Below, piece by piece: positions 43,282-53,619 of a stretch of 64,000 nucleotides of DNA. The stretch is taken from positions 1 to 64,000 of the forward strand of contig JADJYY010000008.1 in NCBI GenBank assembly GCA_016719465.1, in the 5' to 3' direction. Made by a program: the position numbers and the translations under genes. The first letter of the stretch is position 1. Each line of letters opens with the position of its first letter. The notes beneath the pieces are model-generated. The model saw only the letters and a program-made list of their open reading frames with translations. It was not told where the DNA came from and made no database searches. Origin of the DNA: Hydrogenophilales bacterium. GTDB taxonomy: Bacteria; Pseudomonadota; Gammaproteobacteria; Burkholderiales; Thiobacillaceae.

Positions 43282-45204
43282 ATGGCTAGCCAGGCCCCCA
43301 TACTCGTCGCCACCGACCTGGCCAAGGCATTCACCGCCGGCGGTCGCCACACCCAGGCCCTGGACGGGGTGAGCTTCGCCATCCGTCCCGGCGTGGTGAC
43401 CGGCCTGATCGGCCCGGACGGCGCCGGCAAGACCACCCTCATGCGCCTGGCCGCCGGGCTGTTGATTCCCGATGCCGGCGCCATCCGGGTCCTGGGCCTG
43501 GACGCCACCCAGGATTCCCTGGCGGTGCAGGCCGCCCTGGGCTACATGCCCCAGCGTTTCGGCCTCTACGAAGACCTCACGGTCCAGGAGAACCTGGACC
43601 TCTACGCCGATCTCCAGGGCGTCCCCAAGGCGGCGCGGGCGGAACGCTACGGCGAACTCATGCACATGACCGGCCTGGCCCCCTTCACCCGCCGCCTGGC
43701 CGGACGCCTGTCCGGCGGCATGAAACAGAAGCTGGGCCTGGCCTGCACCCTGGTTCGCGCGCCGCGCCTCTTGTTGCTGGACGAGCCCACCGTGGGCGTG
43801 GACCCGGTGTCGCGCCGGGAGTTGTGGGCCATCGTCGACCGCCTGGTGAAGGGCGAGGGCATGAGCGTGTTGCTGTCCACCGCTTATCTGGACGAGGCGG
43901 AACGCTGCAATGAAGTGGTCCTGCTGCATGAAGGCAAGGTGCTTGACCAGGGCCCGCCCTCCGCCATGAGCGGGCGCATGGCGGGCCGTACCTGGGCGGT
44001 AACCGTTCCCGGCCGCCGTCACCGGGACGTGCAGGCGGAGCTGGAAGGCCAGAGCGGCGTGGTGGATGCCCTGGTCCAGGGCGATCACGTGCGACTGGTG
44101 ACCGGGTCGGTGGCTATGTCCGAAGAACTGACAGGGATGCCTGGCCTGGAAGGCGCCCGGATTGAATCCGTGCCCCCTCGTTTCGAGGATGTTTTCATCG
44201 ATATGCTGCGGTCGTCCTCCGGGGGCACGGAACCGCGTGACGGCAAGTATCTCCCCACCCCAGCCCTCCCCGTAAACGGGGAGGGAGAGAACCCCTCCCC
44301 CGAGGGCGGGGGGCGTAGGCGGGAATTCTGCGAGCATGTCCCGCCGCCGCCGAAGCCGGCATGCTGTGCAAAGATGGCTGTGGACGGTTGGGAGGGGGAG
44401 AACAGCGGTATTTCCGCATCAATACCTCCATCCCCGGTATGTGGCGAACCCGTCATTCAGGTAGACAACCTGCGTCGTCGCTTCGGCAATTTCTGGGCCG
44501 TGGATGGCGTCAGCTTCCAGGTCAATCGGGGTGAAATCTTCGGCCTGCTGGGGGCCAACGGCGCCGGCAAGTCCACCACCTTCCGCATGCTGTGCGGTCT
44601 GCTGCCCGCCAGTTCCGGCAGCCTTCGCGTCGCGGGGCTGGACCTGCGCCACGCGGCGGCGGCGGCGCGGGCGCGCATCGGCTACATGTCCCAGAAGTTT
44701 TCCCTCTACGGCAACCTGAGCGTGGCCCAGAACCTGGATTTCTTCGCCAGCGCCTACGGGCTGTCCAACATGCCGCGCCGGGAGCGGCAGGCCTGGGCCC
44801 TGGCGGAATTCGAGTTGGAAAAGTACGCCGACCAACTGTCCGGCGACCTGTCCCTGGGCTACAAGCAGCGCCTGGCCATGGCCTGCGCCCTCATGCACCG
44901 GCCGGAAATCCTGTTCCTGGACGAGCCCACTTCCGGCGTCGATCCCCTGGCCCGGCGCGAGTTCTGGCGCCGCATCAACGCCCTGGCCCGGGGCGGGGTG
45001 ACGGTGCTGGTGACCACCCATTTCATGGAGGAGGCGGAGTATTGCGACCGCCTCGCCATCATGGCCGCCGGCCGCATCCTGGCCATGGACGAGCCCGCCG
45101 CCGTCAAGGCCGGCGCCCGCGCGGAAGGGAATCCCTCGCCGAGCATGGAGGATGCCTTCATCCGGCTGGTGGAGGCGGGTGAAGCAAAGGAGTTGGCGGC
45201 ATGA
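43282..45204 (+). CDS. ybhF: Double-ATPase ABC exporter subunit, YbhF-type
   Basis: A 640-residue fusion of two ABC ATPases. First: Walker A GPDGAGKTTLM near residue 45, signature LSGGMKQKLGLACTL, Walker B LLLLDEPTVGVDP. Second: Walker A GANGAGKSTTF near 430, a degenerate signature SGDLSLGYKQRLAMACAL, Walker B ILFLDEPTSGVDPLARREF. The linker (residues about 315-390) is unusual: it is encoded by a G-run hairpin repeat read in frame (YLPTPALPVNGEGENP). The start at 43282 is chosen from family N-termini; the in-frame extension upstream comes from the repeat and is not protein-like. Confidence 0.92.
   Translation: MASQAPILVATDLAKAFTAGGRHTQALDGVSFAIRPGVVTGLIGPDGAGKTTLMRLAAGLLIPDAGAIRVLGLDATQDSLAVQAALGYMPQRFGLYEDLTVQENLDLYADLQGVPKAARAERYGELMHMTGLAPFTRRLAGRLSGGMKQKLGLACTLVRAPRLLLLDEPTVGVDPVSRRELWAIVDRLVKGEGMSVLLSTAYLDEAERCNEVVLLHEGKVLDQGPPSAMSGRMAGRTWAVTVPGRRHRDVQAELEGQSGVVDALVQGDHVRLVTGSVAMSEELTGMPGLEGARIESVPPRFEDVFIDMLRSSSGGTEPRDGKYLPTPALPVNGEGENPSPEGGGRRREFCEHVPPPPKPACCAKMAVDGWEGENSGISASIPPSPVCGEPVIQVDNLRRRFGNFWAVDGVSFQVNRGEIFGLLGANGAGKSTTFRMLCGLLPASSGSLRVAGLDLRHAAAAARARIGYMSQKFSLYGNLSVAQNLDFFASAYGLSNMPRRERQAWALAEFELEKYADQLSGDLSLGYKQRLAMACALMHRPEILFLDEPTSGVDPLARREFWRRINALARGGVTVLVTTHFMEEAEYCDRLAIMAAGRILAMDEPAAVKAGARAEGNPSPSMEDAFIRLVEAGEAKELAA
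44251..44314. repeat. G-run hairpin repeat inserted in frame within ybhF
   Basis: CCCTCCCC-GTAAAC-GGGGAGGG (44264-44285) followed by CCCCTCCCCCGAGGGCGGGGGG. This intergenic-type repeat lies inside the coding sequence between the two ATPase domains and is translated as a Pro/Gly/Glu-rich linker. Confidence 0.7.
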
Positions 45205-45249
45205 AAGAGCGGCTTCGCTGGATGTCCCGCGGGGATGTTGGCGTTGGAG

Positions 45250-45364
45250 AAATCCCCCCCGGCCCCCCTTTGCAAAAGGGGGGAGAGGGTCAGCTTGGGC
45301 GATGCCGTCCTTCAGCCCGTCCACCGTTCTTCCCCCCTTTCTTAAAGGGGGGCAGGGGGGATTT
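45250..45364. repeat. Second copy of the nested G-run/C-run hairpin repeat
   Basis: AAATCCCCCCC, then CCCCCCTTTGCAAAAGGGGGG, a spacer of about 50 bases, CCCCCCTTTCTTAAAGGGGGG and GGGGGGATTT. Inside-out relative to the copy at 43160. It fills most of the ybhF-ybhS gap (45205-45487), which has no gene. Confidence 0.8.
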
Positions 45365-45487
45365 GGCGACGGCTGGCTTACCCAATCGGCTTTCGCATGA
45401 TGATTGCCGTGGCCTAAACCCGGCATTGCCGCTGGGCTGACCGTGAACCCGTCAACTCCCAATTCACAACCACGCGGCGGCTCGCTC

Positions 45488-46594
45488 ATGCGCCTCAAGG
45501 GCCTGGTGCGCAAGGAGTTCCTGCAGATCGTGCGCGACCCCAGCAGCATCGCCATCGCCTTCGTCATGCCCATCTTTCTGCTGGTGCTGTTCGGTTACGG
45601 CGTGTCCCTGGACGCCGACCGCTTGCCGGTGGCCCTGGTGGCGGAGGAACCCTCGCCGGACACGGCGGATTTCTTCGCCAGCCTGGAAGGCAGCCATTAC
45701 TTCTCCACCACCCACGCCTTGACCCAGGCCGAGGCGGAACAGGCCCTGCGCCGGGGCGAGGTGAACGCCATCGCGCACCTGCGCGCCGATTTCGCCGAGC
45801 GCCTGCGCGGGCCCGACGGCGCCCCCATCCAGGTCATCCTCAACGGCGTCGACGCCAACACCGCCCGCTTGACCCAGGGCTACGTGGAGGGCGCCTGGGG
45901 CAACTGGCTGGCCCGCCGCGCAGCGAGCCGGGGCCAGGAACTGGCCACGCCGGTGAAGCTGGAGCAGCGCATCTGGTTCAATCCCGAGGTGAAGAGCCGC
46001 AACTTCCTGGTGCCGGGGCTGGTGGCCATCATCATGACCCTCATCGGCACCCTGCTCACCGCCCTGGTCATGGCGCGGGAATGGGAACGCGGCACCATGG
46101 AGGCCCTGCTGGTGACACCGGCCAGCATGACCGAGGTGCTGCTGGGCAAGCTGATCGCCTATTTCACCCTGGGCACCGGCGGCATGCTGCTGACGGTGGG
46201 GATGGCGGTGTTCCTGTTCGAGGTGCCCCTGCGCGGTTCCTTCTGGGTGCTGTGGGTGTGCGCTTCCCTGTTCCTGCTCGCCGCCCTGGGCATGGGGCTC
46301 ACCATCTCCACACTGGCGCGCAGCCAGTTCGTCGCCGGCCAGATCGCCATCATCGGCACCTTCCTGCCCGCCTTCCTGCTGTCCGGCTTCCTGTTCGACA
46401 TCGACAGCATGCCGGCCATGGTGCAGAACATCACCCACATCATCGTCGCCCGCTATTTCGTCTCCATCGTGCAGACCCTGTTCCTGGCTGGCGACGTCTG
46501 GGCCGTGGTGCTGCCGAACGCGGCCGCCCTGGCGCTGATGGCCGCCATCTTCCTGGCCATCACCTGGCGCAAGTCGAGAAAGCGGCTGGAATGA
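45488..46594 (+). CDS. ybhS: ABC-2 type permease, YbhS-like
   Basis: A 368-residue inner-membrane permease. One N-terminal helix (IAIAFVMPIFLLVLFGYGVS) is followed by a periplasmic domain of about 150 residues, then five helices including NFLVPGLVAIIMTLIGTLLT and FLPAFLLSGFLFDIDSMPAM. The coupling motif REWERGTMEALLVTPASMTEV is the ABC-2 signature. The ATG at 45488 is chosen because MRLKGLVRKEFLQIVRD is the family start. Stop and next start overlap (ATGA). Confidence 0.9.
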   Translation: MRLKGLVRKEFLQIVRDPSSIAIAFVMPIFLLVLFGYGVSLDADRLPVALVAEEPSPDTADFFASLEGSHYFSTTHALTQAEAEQALRRGEVNAIAHLRADFAERLRGPDGAPIQVILNGVDANTARLTQGYVEGAWGNWLARRAASRGQELATPVKLEQRIWFNPEVKSRNFLVPGLVAIIMTLIGTLLTALVMAREWERGTMEALLVTPASMTEVLLGKLIAYFTLGTGGMLLTVGMAVFLFEVPLRGSFWVLWVCASLFLLAALGMGLTISTLARSQFVAGQIAIIGTFLPAFLLSGFLFDIDSMPAMVQNITHIIVARYFVSIVQTLFLAGDVWAVVLPNAAALALMAAIFLAITWRKSRKRLE

Positions 46595-47721
46595 GGCCAG
46601 AAATTAGCGCCACCCTGACCCGCCTGCTCGCCCTGGTGCGCAAGGAATTCCTGGCCCTGCTGAAGGACAGGCGCAGCCGCATGGTGCTCATCGTGCCGCC
46701 CATGATCCAGCTCCTGGTGTTCGGCTACGCCGCCACCTTCGACCTGAAGGAGATTCCCTACGCCCTCTACAACGAGGACCGGGGCATCGCTTCCCGCGAC
46801 CTGGTGGCGGCCTTCGACGGCGCCTCCGCCTTCCATCGGGTGGCGACCCTGCGCGCGGAAAACGAGATCGCGCCGCTGGTGGATACCCGGGAAGTGCTGG
46901 TGGTGCTCCACATCGGCCCGCGCTTCAGCGCCGAACTGTTGTCGGGTGGCTCGGCGCCGCTGCAAGTCATCGTCGACGGACGCAATTCCAACACCGCCAT
47001 GATCGCCCTGGGCTACGTGCGCAACCTGGTGGACCGCTACAACCGGGCATGGATCGCGGAAAGAGGCCTGCAAGCCCCGCCCGCCCGCCTGGAAACCCGC
47101 GCCTGGTTCAATCCCAACCTGGAAAGCCGCTGGTTCTTCGTCCCCGGCATCATCGGCATGCTGACCCTGGTCACCACCATGCTGGTCACCGCCCTGACCG
47201 TGGCCCGGGAGCGGGAACAGGGCACCTTCGACCAGTTGCTGGTCACTCCCCTGCGGCCCTGGGAAATCCTGCTCGGCAAGGCCCTGCCCGGCTTCCTCAT
47301 CGGCATGGTCCAGGGCACGGTGATCCTGCTCATCACCACGCTATGGTTCCAGGTGCCTTTGCTGGGCAGCCTGCCCGCCCTCTACGCCGGTCTCGCCCTG
47401 TTCCTGCTCTCGGGTGTCGGCGCCGGCCTGCTCATCTCATCCCTGGCCGTGACCCAACACCAGGGCCTGCTGGGCGCCTTCCTGTTCATGGTGCCGGCGG
47501 TAATCCTGTCCGGCTTCGCCACCCCCATCGCCAACATGCCCGAGGCGGTGCAGCTCATCACCCTCATCGATCCGCTGCGTTACTTCCTGATCATCCTGCG
47601 CAAGGTGTTCCTGGAAGGCGCCGGCTTCGACGTGCTAAGCGACCAGTATTGGCCCATGGCCATCATCGGCGCGGTAAGCCTGGCCCTGGCGAGTTGGCTG
47701 TTCCGGCATCGGATGTATTGA
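46591..47721 (+). CDS. ybhR: ABC-2 type permease, YbhR-like
   Basis: A 376-residue partner of the previous permease with the same layout: RLLALVRKEFLALLKDRRSR, the first helix MVLIVPPMIQLLVFGYAATF, a periplasmic domain, then WFFVPGIIGMLTLVTTMLVT and the signature AREREQGTFDQLLVTPLRPW. LFMVPAVILSGFATPIANMP is the conserved penultimate segment. Last gene of the tetR-ybhGFSR operon. Confidence 0.9.
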   Translation: MRPEISATLTRLLALVRKEFLALLKDRRSRMVLIVPPMIQLLVFGYAATFDLKEIPYALYNEDRGIASRDLVAAFDGASAFHRVATLRAENEIAPLVDTREVLVVLHIGPRFSAELLSGGSAPLQVIVDGRNSNTAMIALGYVRNLVDRYNRAWIAERGLQAPPARLETRAWFNPNLESRWFFVPGIIGMLTLVTTMLVTALTVAREREQGTFDQLLVTPLRPWEILLGKALPGFLIGMVQGTVILLITTLWFQVPLLGSLPALYAGLALFLLSGVGAGLLISSLAVTQHQGLLGAFLFMVPAVILSGFATPIANMPEAVQLITLIDPLRYFLIILRKVFLEGAGFDVLSDQYWPMAIIGAVSLALASWLFRHRMY

Positions 47722-47840
47722 GGCGGGAGAAGCATTCGGTCGAGCCGAAACCACACAGACCATCGGGGGAGGTCTGGACATGCACGACGCTCGGGCAGAT
47801 GACCCGAATCGTGAGTTGAACATTAATTTTCCACCGTCCA

Positions 47841-47872
47841 AGCGGATCAACAAAATAAGCGGATCAACAAAA
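47841..47872. repeat. Direct repeat AGCGGATCAACAAAA in a gene-free, A/T-richer gap
   Basis: Two exact 15-base copies separated by two bases. The whole stretch 47722-48122 (about 400 bases) is A/T-richer than its surroundings and has no convincing gene. Motifs such as GGTGGAAAATTAATGTTCAAC on the minus strand recall worn IS21-type ends, but no transposase remains. Confidence 0.4.
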
Positions 47873-48122
47873 AAGCCTGAGCGACCTTGCCGCTGGATGT
47901 CCGGAGAGCTTGATCGGCGATGGCCATTGATCTCAATAGCGCGGTTATCGTCCACGCATCGAATGATGCGGGCTGTGCAAAGCTACGATGAAGTATCAGG
48001 TTGTGCGCTGGGGGCATTACCGAATGTCGGAACTGCCGTTTTCTTCAGGTCGATCCATCCCGGAAGAACTTTAAGTGTGCTCGCATATTTGCTGCCAGCG
48101 AGGGTTTGCGGAGGTGAAGATC

Positions 48123-49508
48123 ATGCATCGCTCATTGCCCCGGTTGCTGTTCTGCGTCCTGTTGGCCGGATGCGCCGACCTGCCCGCGCCGCCCGCGGAA
48201 CTGGATCGGGCGGGATGGGGGAGGGTGGCAATAGTGCCGGTCAATCATCCCCCACAGTCCAACTTCCGTGTTTTTGCCGCCGCCCAGGAAAGTAACGCCG
48301 GGACGGGTGCGGCAACCGGTGTTGCCTTGGGTGTTGCCGGAACGGGCGTCTTTGCCGCCACCACTCCCTTGGCCACCGTGATAGCGCCCTATCTGGCGGC
48401 AATCGCCATTCCGGTGGGGGCGGCCTTCGGGGCTCACAGCAGCAGCCCTCCCGCGATTTCGGCTCAGGATGCCGCCGCCCTCGAGTCGCATATCCAACAA
48501 AATCTCGCCAGCTTGCAAGCCCCCGCCACATTGGCCCGGGCAATCGCCCATGTGGTGGAACAGGATACCGGCCGGCGACTTGACATGCTGGCCGACGCCG
48601 GCCCGGCGGGGCCAGGGAGCATTTCGGACTATCGGCTGCTGGCGCGAAAGGGCATTGAGGATGTCCTTGAGGTCGTCGTGTCCGATATCGGCTTCCTCGG
48701 TGGCAAGGAGATGAGCTTCTACCTGGTTGCGAACATCCGCATGGTTCGAACCGCTGACGGAAGGCTGTCGCATCAACGGCAGTTTGTTTATCAGAGTGAT
48801 GATTACGACGGTCGCCTCTGGGCCAGGAACCAGGCCGCCCTGTTCCAGGCCGAGTTGCAGCGAGCTTATTCAAGTCTCGCCGACAGCGTGGTGGAACACG
48901 TCTTTCTCCTGACGACATTGCCGCTGGAGAGCCAGGGCCAGGCGAGCGGGGACGCCGTTCTGAAAGACCTGCTGGGTGGGAGGGAGGCTTGCGGCCTGGG
49001 CTGGGTCAGCCCGGAGCGCGACTACCGTCCGGGCATTCTCGACGCGCGACATCGCGACTGGAACCGCTTCCCCGTCGTTGCCAGCGGCCAGCCGGCCCTG
49101 GCTTGGGAAGAGTTCCCGAGGAAACGGGACAAGGCCGGGATCAATTTCGGCCGCATCAGCAACATACGCTATGACCTGCGGATATGGGAGGCAACGGCCG
49201 ATGCGCCTCCCCGGCTGATCCACGAGCTGCGCGATTTGCTTCAAGCAGCCCACTTGCTCGAGCAGCCCTTGCCGCCAGGAGGTCGCTATTTCTGGAGCCC
49301 TCGGGCACGTTTCGATCTGGACGGCAGGACGCACGCCACAAGATGGGGTTGCTTCCGCACACCGTATTACGAAACCAGCAGCAAGGTTAAGGCAGAGTCC
49401 TCGCCCGGGGCGATTCTCGGGGTGCTGATAGCGGGTGGGGCGCCACGTGACGTCTGTACCCTGGACTTCATACCTCTCAACAACTACTACCGTTTCCGGA
49501 CGCCTTGA
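48123..49508 (+). CDS. Orphan lipoprotein of unknown function (461 aa)
   Basis: The signal (RSLPRLLFCVLLAGC) ends in a clean lipobox. A glycine/alanine-rich segment (AATGVALGVAGTGVFAATTP, then LATVIAPYLAAIAIPVGAAF) near residues 60-105 could be a glycine zipper or insert into the membrane. The rest is a soluble mixed alpha/beta protein (VLEVVVSDIGFLGGKEMSFY; NIRYDLRIWEATADAPPRL). I do not recognise the family. GGAGGTG before 48123 supports the start. It sits alone in a lower-G+C accessory stretch between the efflux operon and tRNA-Leu. Confidence 0.75.
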   Translation: MHRSLPRLLFCVLLAGCADLPAPPAELDRAGWGRVAIVPVNHPPQSNFRVFAAAQESNAGTGAATGVALGVAGTGVFAATTPLATVIAPYLAAIAIPVGAAFGAHSSSPPAISAQDAAALESHIQQNLASLQAPATLARAIAHVVEQDTGRRLDMLADAGPAGPGSISDYRLLARKGIEDVLEVVVSDIGFLGGKEMSFYLVANIRMVRTADGRLSHQRQFVYQSDDYDGRLWARNQAALFQAELQRAYSSLADSVVEHVFLLTTLPLESQGQASGDAVLKDLLGGREACGLGWVSPERDYRPGILDARHRDWNRFPVVASGQPALAWEEFPRKRDKAGINFGRISNIRYDLRIWEATADAPPRLIHELRDLLQAAHLLEQPLPPGGRYFWSPRARFDLDGRTHATRWGCFRTPYYETSSKVKAESSPGAILGVLIAGGAPRDVCTLDFIPLNNYYRFRTP

Positions 49509-49636
49509 AGTCCGAGCGGGACATGCTGCGCCGGGTACGGCTGGAGATCCTGCGGGAGCCCGCCTGTCTGGAGTTGATGCGCAGCTTCATCGCCGACCAT
49601 CCGGCGCTGTGGAACAAGGACATCGGCGCAATCTGA
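49505..49636 (+). CDS. Small ORF or gene fragment (43 aa) after the lipoprotein
   Basis: The TTG start overlaps the previous stop; the peptide (DMLRRVRLEILREPACLELM, then FIADHPALWNKDIGAI) has the composition of a real C-terminal helix pair. It may be a coupled mini-gene or the tail of a lost gene. The family is not recognised. Confidence 0.25.
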   Translation: MKSERDMLRRVRLEILREPACLELMRSFIADHPALWNKDIGAI

Positions 49637-49692
49637 ATTCGTGCCGGCTGGAAAAGCAGCCACCCGGGTCCACGGCACTTGCCAGCGATTGC

Positions 49693-49856
49693 TAGTGGTC
49701 TGCTTCCGAAATATCGGAACATAAAACGGCGTCTTTTCCCGCATGGCGGCATTGCTCGTTGTTGCCATAGTCTCGGCTATGGCGCCTCCTCGCGCCTTGC
49801 CCCGCGGAAAAATCCATCCGTTTATTTGTCCCTCTATTTCGGAAGCAGACCACTAG
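49693..49856. mobile_element. MITE, 164 bp with perfect 21-bp terminal inverted repeats
   Basis: The left end CTAGTGGTCTGCTTCCGAAAT (21 bases) and the right end are exact inverse copies. The interior has no gene but contains a small hairpin (GCCATAG...CTATGGC), and the left end continues into the palindrome TTCCGAAATATCGGAA. CTAG at both tips could include a target duplication. A non-autonomous element needing a transposase elsewhere. It lies 48 bases from the tRNA-Leu 3' end. Confidence 0.9.
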
Positions 49857-49904
49857 CTGGCGATCCCGGGGTAAGAAGTCAGGGGGGTGTGCCGGAACTG
49901 GATT

Positions 49905-49989
49905 TGGTGCCCCGAGCCAGACTCGAACTGGCACGCCTTGCGGCGCGGGATTTTGAATCCCGTGCGTCTACCGATTCCGCCATCGGGGC
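49905..49989 (-). tRNA. tRNA-Leu (anticodon CAA)
   Basis: Folds as a complete class-II tRNA: acceptor GCCCCGA/TCGGGGC, D-arm with GGTAGACGC, anticodon stem CGGGATT-CAA-AATCCCG, a long variable arm (CGCCGCAAGGCG), T-arm GTTCGAGTC and an encoded CCA (49905-49907). It reads UUG leucine codons. Accessory DNA begins immediately beyond its 3' end. Confidence 0.95.
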
Positions 49990-50080
49990 ATTTGAGGACG
50001 GCTTGACTCCGCCGGGCGGCGGAGGGCGCGCATTATCGCCGAAGGGCGGATTCGTGGGCAACGTATAATCCGCGCCCTCC

Positions 50081-51130
50081 ATGAAGACCAGCGACTTCGA
50101 CTACCACCTGCCGGACGAACTCATCGCCCGTTATCCGCTTGCGGAAAGGGGCGGCAGCCGGCTGCTGCGGGTGGACGGGGATGCCGGGACGATCGCGGAC
50201 CGGCGCTTCGCCGAGTTGCCGGATTTCTTCCGCGCCGGCGATCTGCTGGTGTTCAACGACACCCGGGTCATCAAGGCGCGCTTGCGCGGCTTGAAGGACT
50301 CCGGCGGCAAGATCGAGGCCCTGGTGGAGCGGGTGCTCAACGAGCGCGAGGCCCTGGTGTTCATTCGCGCCAGCAAGGCGCCCAAGCCGGGGGTGGTGCT
50401 GACATTCGCGGAGGCGGTGCGGACCCTGGTGCTGGAGCGGGTGGGCGACATGTTCCGGCTGGGCTTCGATCCGGCCCGCACGGTGCTGGAGTGGCTGGAG
50501 GAATATGGCGAGGTGCCGCTGCCGCCTTACCTGTCCCGGGGCGCGGAAACCTCCGACGACGCCCGCTACCAGACCGTCTACGCCCGGGATCCGGGCGCGG
50601 TGGCGGCGCCCACGGCGGGCCTGCACTTCGACGCGGCCATGCTGGAGCGACTGCGGGACGCGGGCGTGGCATCCGCCTTCGTCACCCTGCACGTGGGGGC
50701 GGGCACCTTCCAGCCGGTGCGGGTGGAAGACCTGCTGGAACACAGGATGCATGCCGAGCGCTACGCCATTCCCCGGGCCACCCTGGAGGCCGTGGCGCGG
50801 ACCCGGGAAAGCGGCGGCCGGGTGTGCGCGGTGGGCACCACCAGCCTGCGCGCCCTGGAGTCCGCCGCCCGCGGCGGTGAGTTACTGGCGGGCGAGGGCG
50901 AGACCGACCTGTTCATCACGCCCGGGTACCAATTCAAGGTGGTGGAACGGCTGCTCACCAACTTCCATCTGCCCCGTTCCACCCTGCTCATGCTGGTTTC
51001 GGCCTTCGGCGGCGCCGAACTCATGCGCCGCGCCTATGCCCATGCCGTGGCCTCGGGCTACCGCTTTTTCAGCTACGGCGACGCCATGCTCATCGAGCCC
51101 GCCCCGGACGCGCTGGATAGGACAAAATAA
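50081..51130 (+). CDS. queA: S-adenosylmethionine:tRNA ribosyltransferase-isomerase QueA
   Basis: A 349-residue enzyme that moves the ribosyl group of SAM to 7-aminomethyl-7-deazaguanine in tRNA, giving epoxyqueuosine. Family blocks: FDYHLPDELIARYPLAERGG at the N-terminus, LLVFNDTRVIKARL near 55, APTAGLHFDAAMLERL near 180, FVTLHVGAGTFQPVR near 205 and LLTNFHLPRSTLLMLVSAF near 295. Typical length. tgt follows two genes later, as in many Betaproteobacteria. Confidence 0.96.
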   Translation: MKTSDFDYHLPDELIARYPLAERGGSRLLRVDGDAGTIADRRFAELPDFFRAGDLLVFNDTRVIKARLRGLKDSGGKIEALVERVLNEREALVFIRASKAPKPGVVLTFAEAVRTLVLERVGDMFRLGFDPARTVLEWLEEYGEVPLPPYLSRGAETSDDARYQTVYARDPGAVAAPTAGLHFDAAMLERLRDAGVASAFVTLHVGAGTFQPVRVEDLLEHRMHAERYAIPRATLEAVARTRESGGRVCAVGTTSLRALESAARGGELLAGEGETDLFITPGYQFKVVERLLTNFHLPRSTLLMLVSAFGGAELMRRAYAHAVASGYRFFSYGDAMLIEPAPDALDRTK

Positions 51131-51470
51131 TCAAACACTTATTTACAGGCTTCGCGTACAATGCGCGCCAGTTGTGCAACGCAGTAGTCGGCTCTTCGGT
51201 CTCCTGACCGATTTCAATAGCCCACGGGACTGTTTTCACAGCCCCATCGTCCCCGACCTCACCTGATTCCCTCACGGAACCCGCTTCCGTCGATTCGGCA
51301 TCGCGGCATTCGGTTGGCGCCGATGTTTCGCGAGAATCGACGCGACCGAGGATCTTTCCCGATCCCGTCGGCGCGAGCGTTTCTTTATTTGCGCCCCCCT
51401 TGAACGGGGGCGGTGGCCTTTTTGTCTGGCGAAAATGTGCCGGACGGGGCCGGTATTGAAAAGGATCACC
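51131..51470 (+). other. Gene-free leader of the DEAD-box helicase gene, with hairpin
   Basis: About 340 bases with no convincing gene. A strong hairpin (CGCCCCC...GGGGGCG, 51392-51412) followed by GTGGCCTTTTTG near its end looks like a terminator or attenuator inside the leader. A TACAAT at about 51160 could be a -10 element, though no good -35 is seen. Long leaders are common for cold-regulated RNA helicase genes. Confidence 0.45.
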
Positions 51471-53111
<1,641 letters not shown>

Positions 53112-53126
53112 GGCTTCAACCGGCGG

Positions 53127-53597
53127 TCATCGTCGCGGCGCGCAAAGCCAGTCGACCCGGTCGCCGGGTTGGCCGGTGAAGCGCCCCGCGCCCACTTCCA
53201 GGACGTAGGTCGCGGGCGCTGGCGGCGCGTGGCTCGGGCAGAGGTGGGGCCAATCGCCCCGCTCGCAGGGCGTCAGGCGCTTCATCCCCAACACGCGCAG
53301 GTCCGGCCCGATCCAGACCAGGTCGATGGGAAAGCGCATGTCCTTCATCCAGAAGCCATGCAGGCCCGGCGTGGGCATCACGAACCACATGCCGGCGTCC
53401 GCCGGCAGGCTGGCTCGACCGGACAGGCCACGTTCCCGGGCGACCTCGTCGGCCGCCACTTCCACGCGAAAGCGCTGTTTGCCCACTTGCACGTGGGTGG
53501 CCTCCAGGACCGGGCATGGCGTCTCGGCCAGGGCGCCCATGGGCTGGAACAGGACGGCGAGCAGCAGTCCCGGCGGTAAACTCGCCCACTTTGTCAT
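53127..53597 (-). CDS. DUF192 family exported protein
   Basis: A 156-residue protein with an N-terminal signal peptide (SLPPGLLLAVLFQPMGALAE). The DUF192 core is FRVEVAADEVARERGLSGR, ADAGMWFVMPTPGLHGFWMK, DMRFPIDLVWIGPD and YVLEVGAGRFTGQPGDRVD. The biochemical role is unknown. It diverges from tgt with 22 bases between starts, so the two share a promoter region. Confidence 0.85.
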   Translation of the reverse strand: MTKWASLPPGLLLAVLFQPMGALAETPCPVLEATHVQVGKQRFRVEVAADEVARERGLSGRASLPADAGMWFVMPTPGLHGFWMKDMRFPIDLVWIGPDLRVLGMKRLTPCERGDWPHLCPSHAPPAPATYVLEVGAGRFTGQPGDRVDWLCAPRR

Positions 53598-53619
53598 CTT
53601 TTGCCTGATTCTCGATTCC

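Noticed and set aside
47635..48295. Open frames covering the ybhR-lipoprotein gap on both strands
   Set aside because: They lack ribosome binding sites and family sequence, and part of each is a shadow of ybhR or the lipoprotein gene.
49928..49942. TGGCAC...TTGC resembling a sigma-54 promoter
   Set aside because: Spacing between the two elements is too short and the sequence lies inside the tRNA-Leu gene.
49693..49989. The MITE read as an attachment-site remnant of an island in tRNA-Leu
   Set aside because: No duplicate of the tRNA 3' end was found; the perfect terminal inverted repeats explain the element as a transposon-type insertion.
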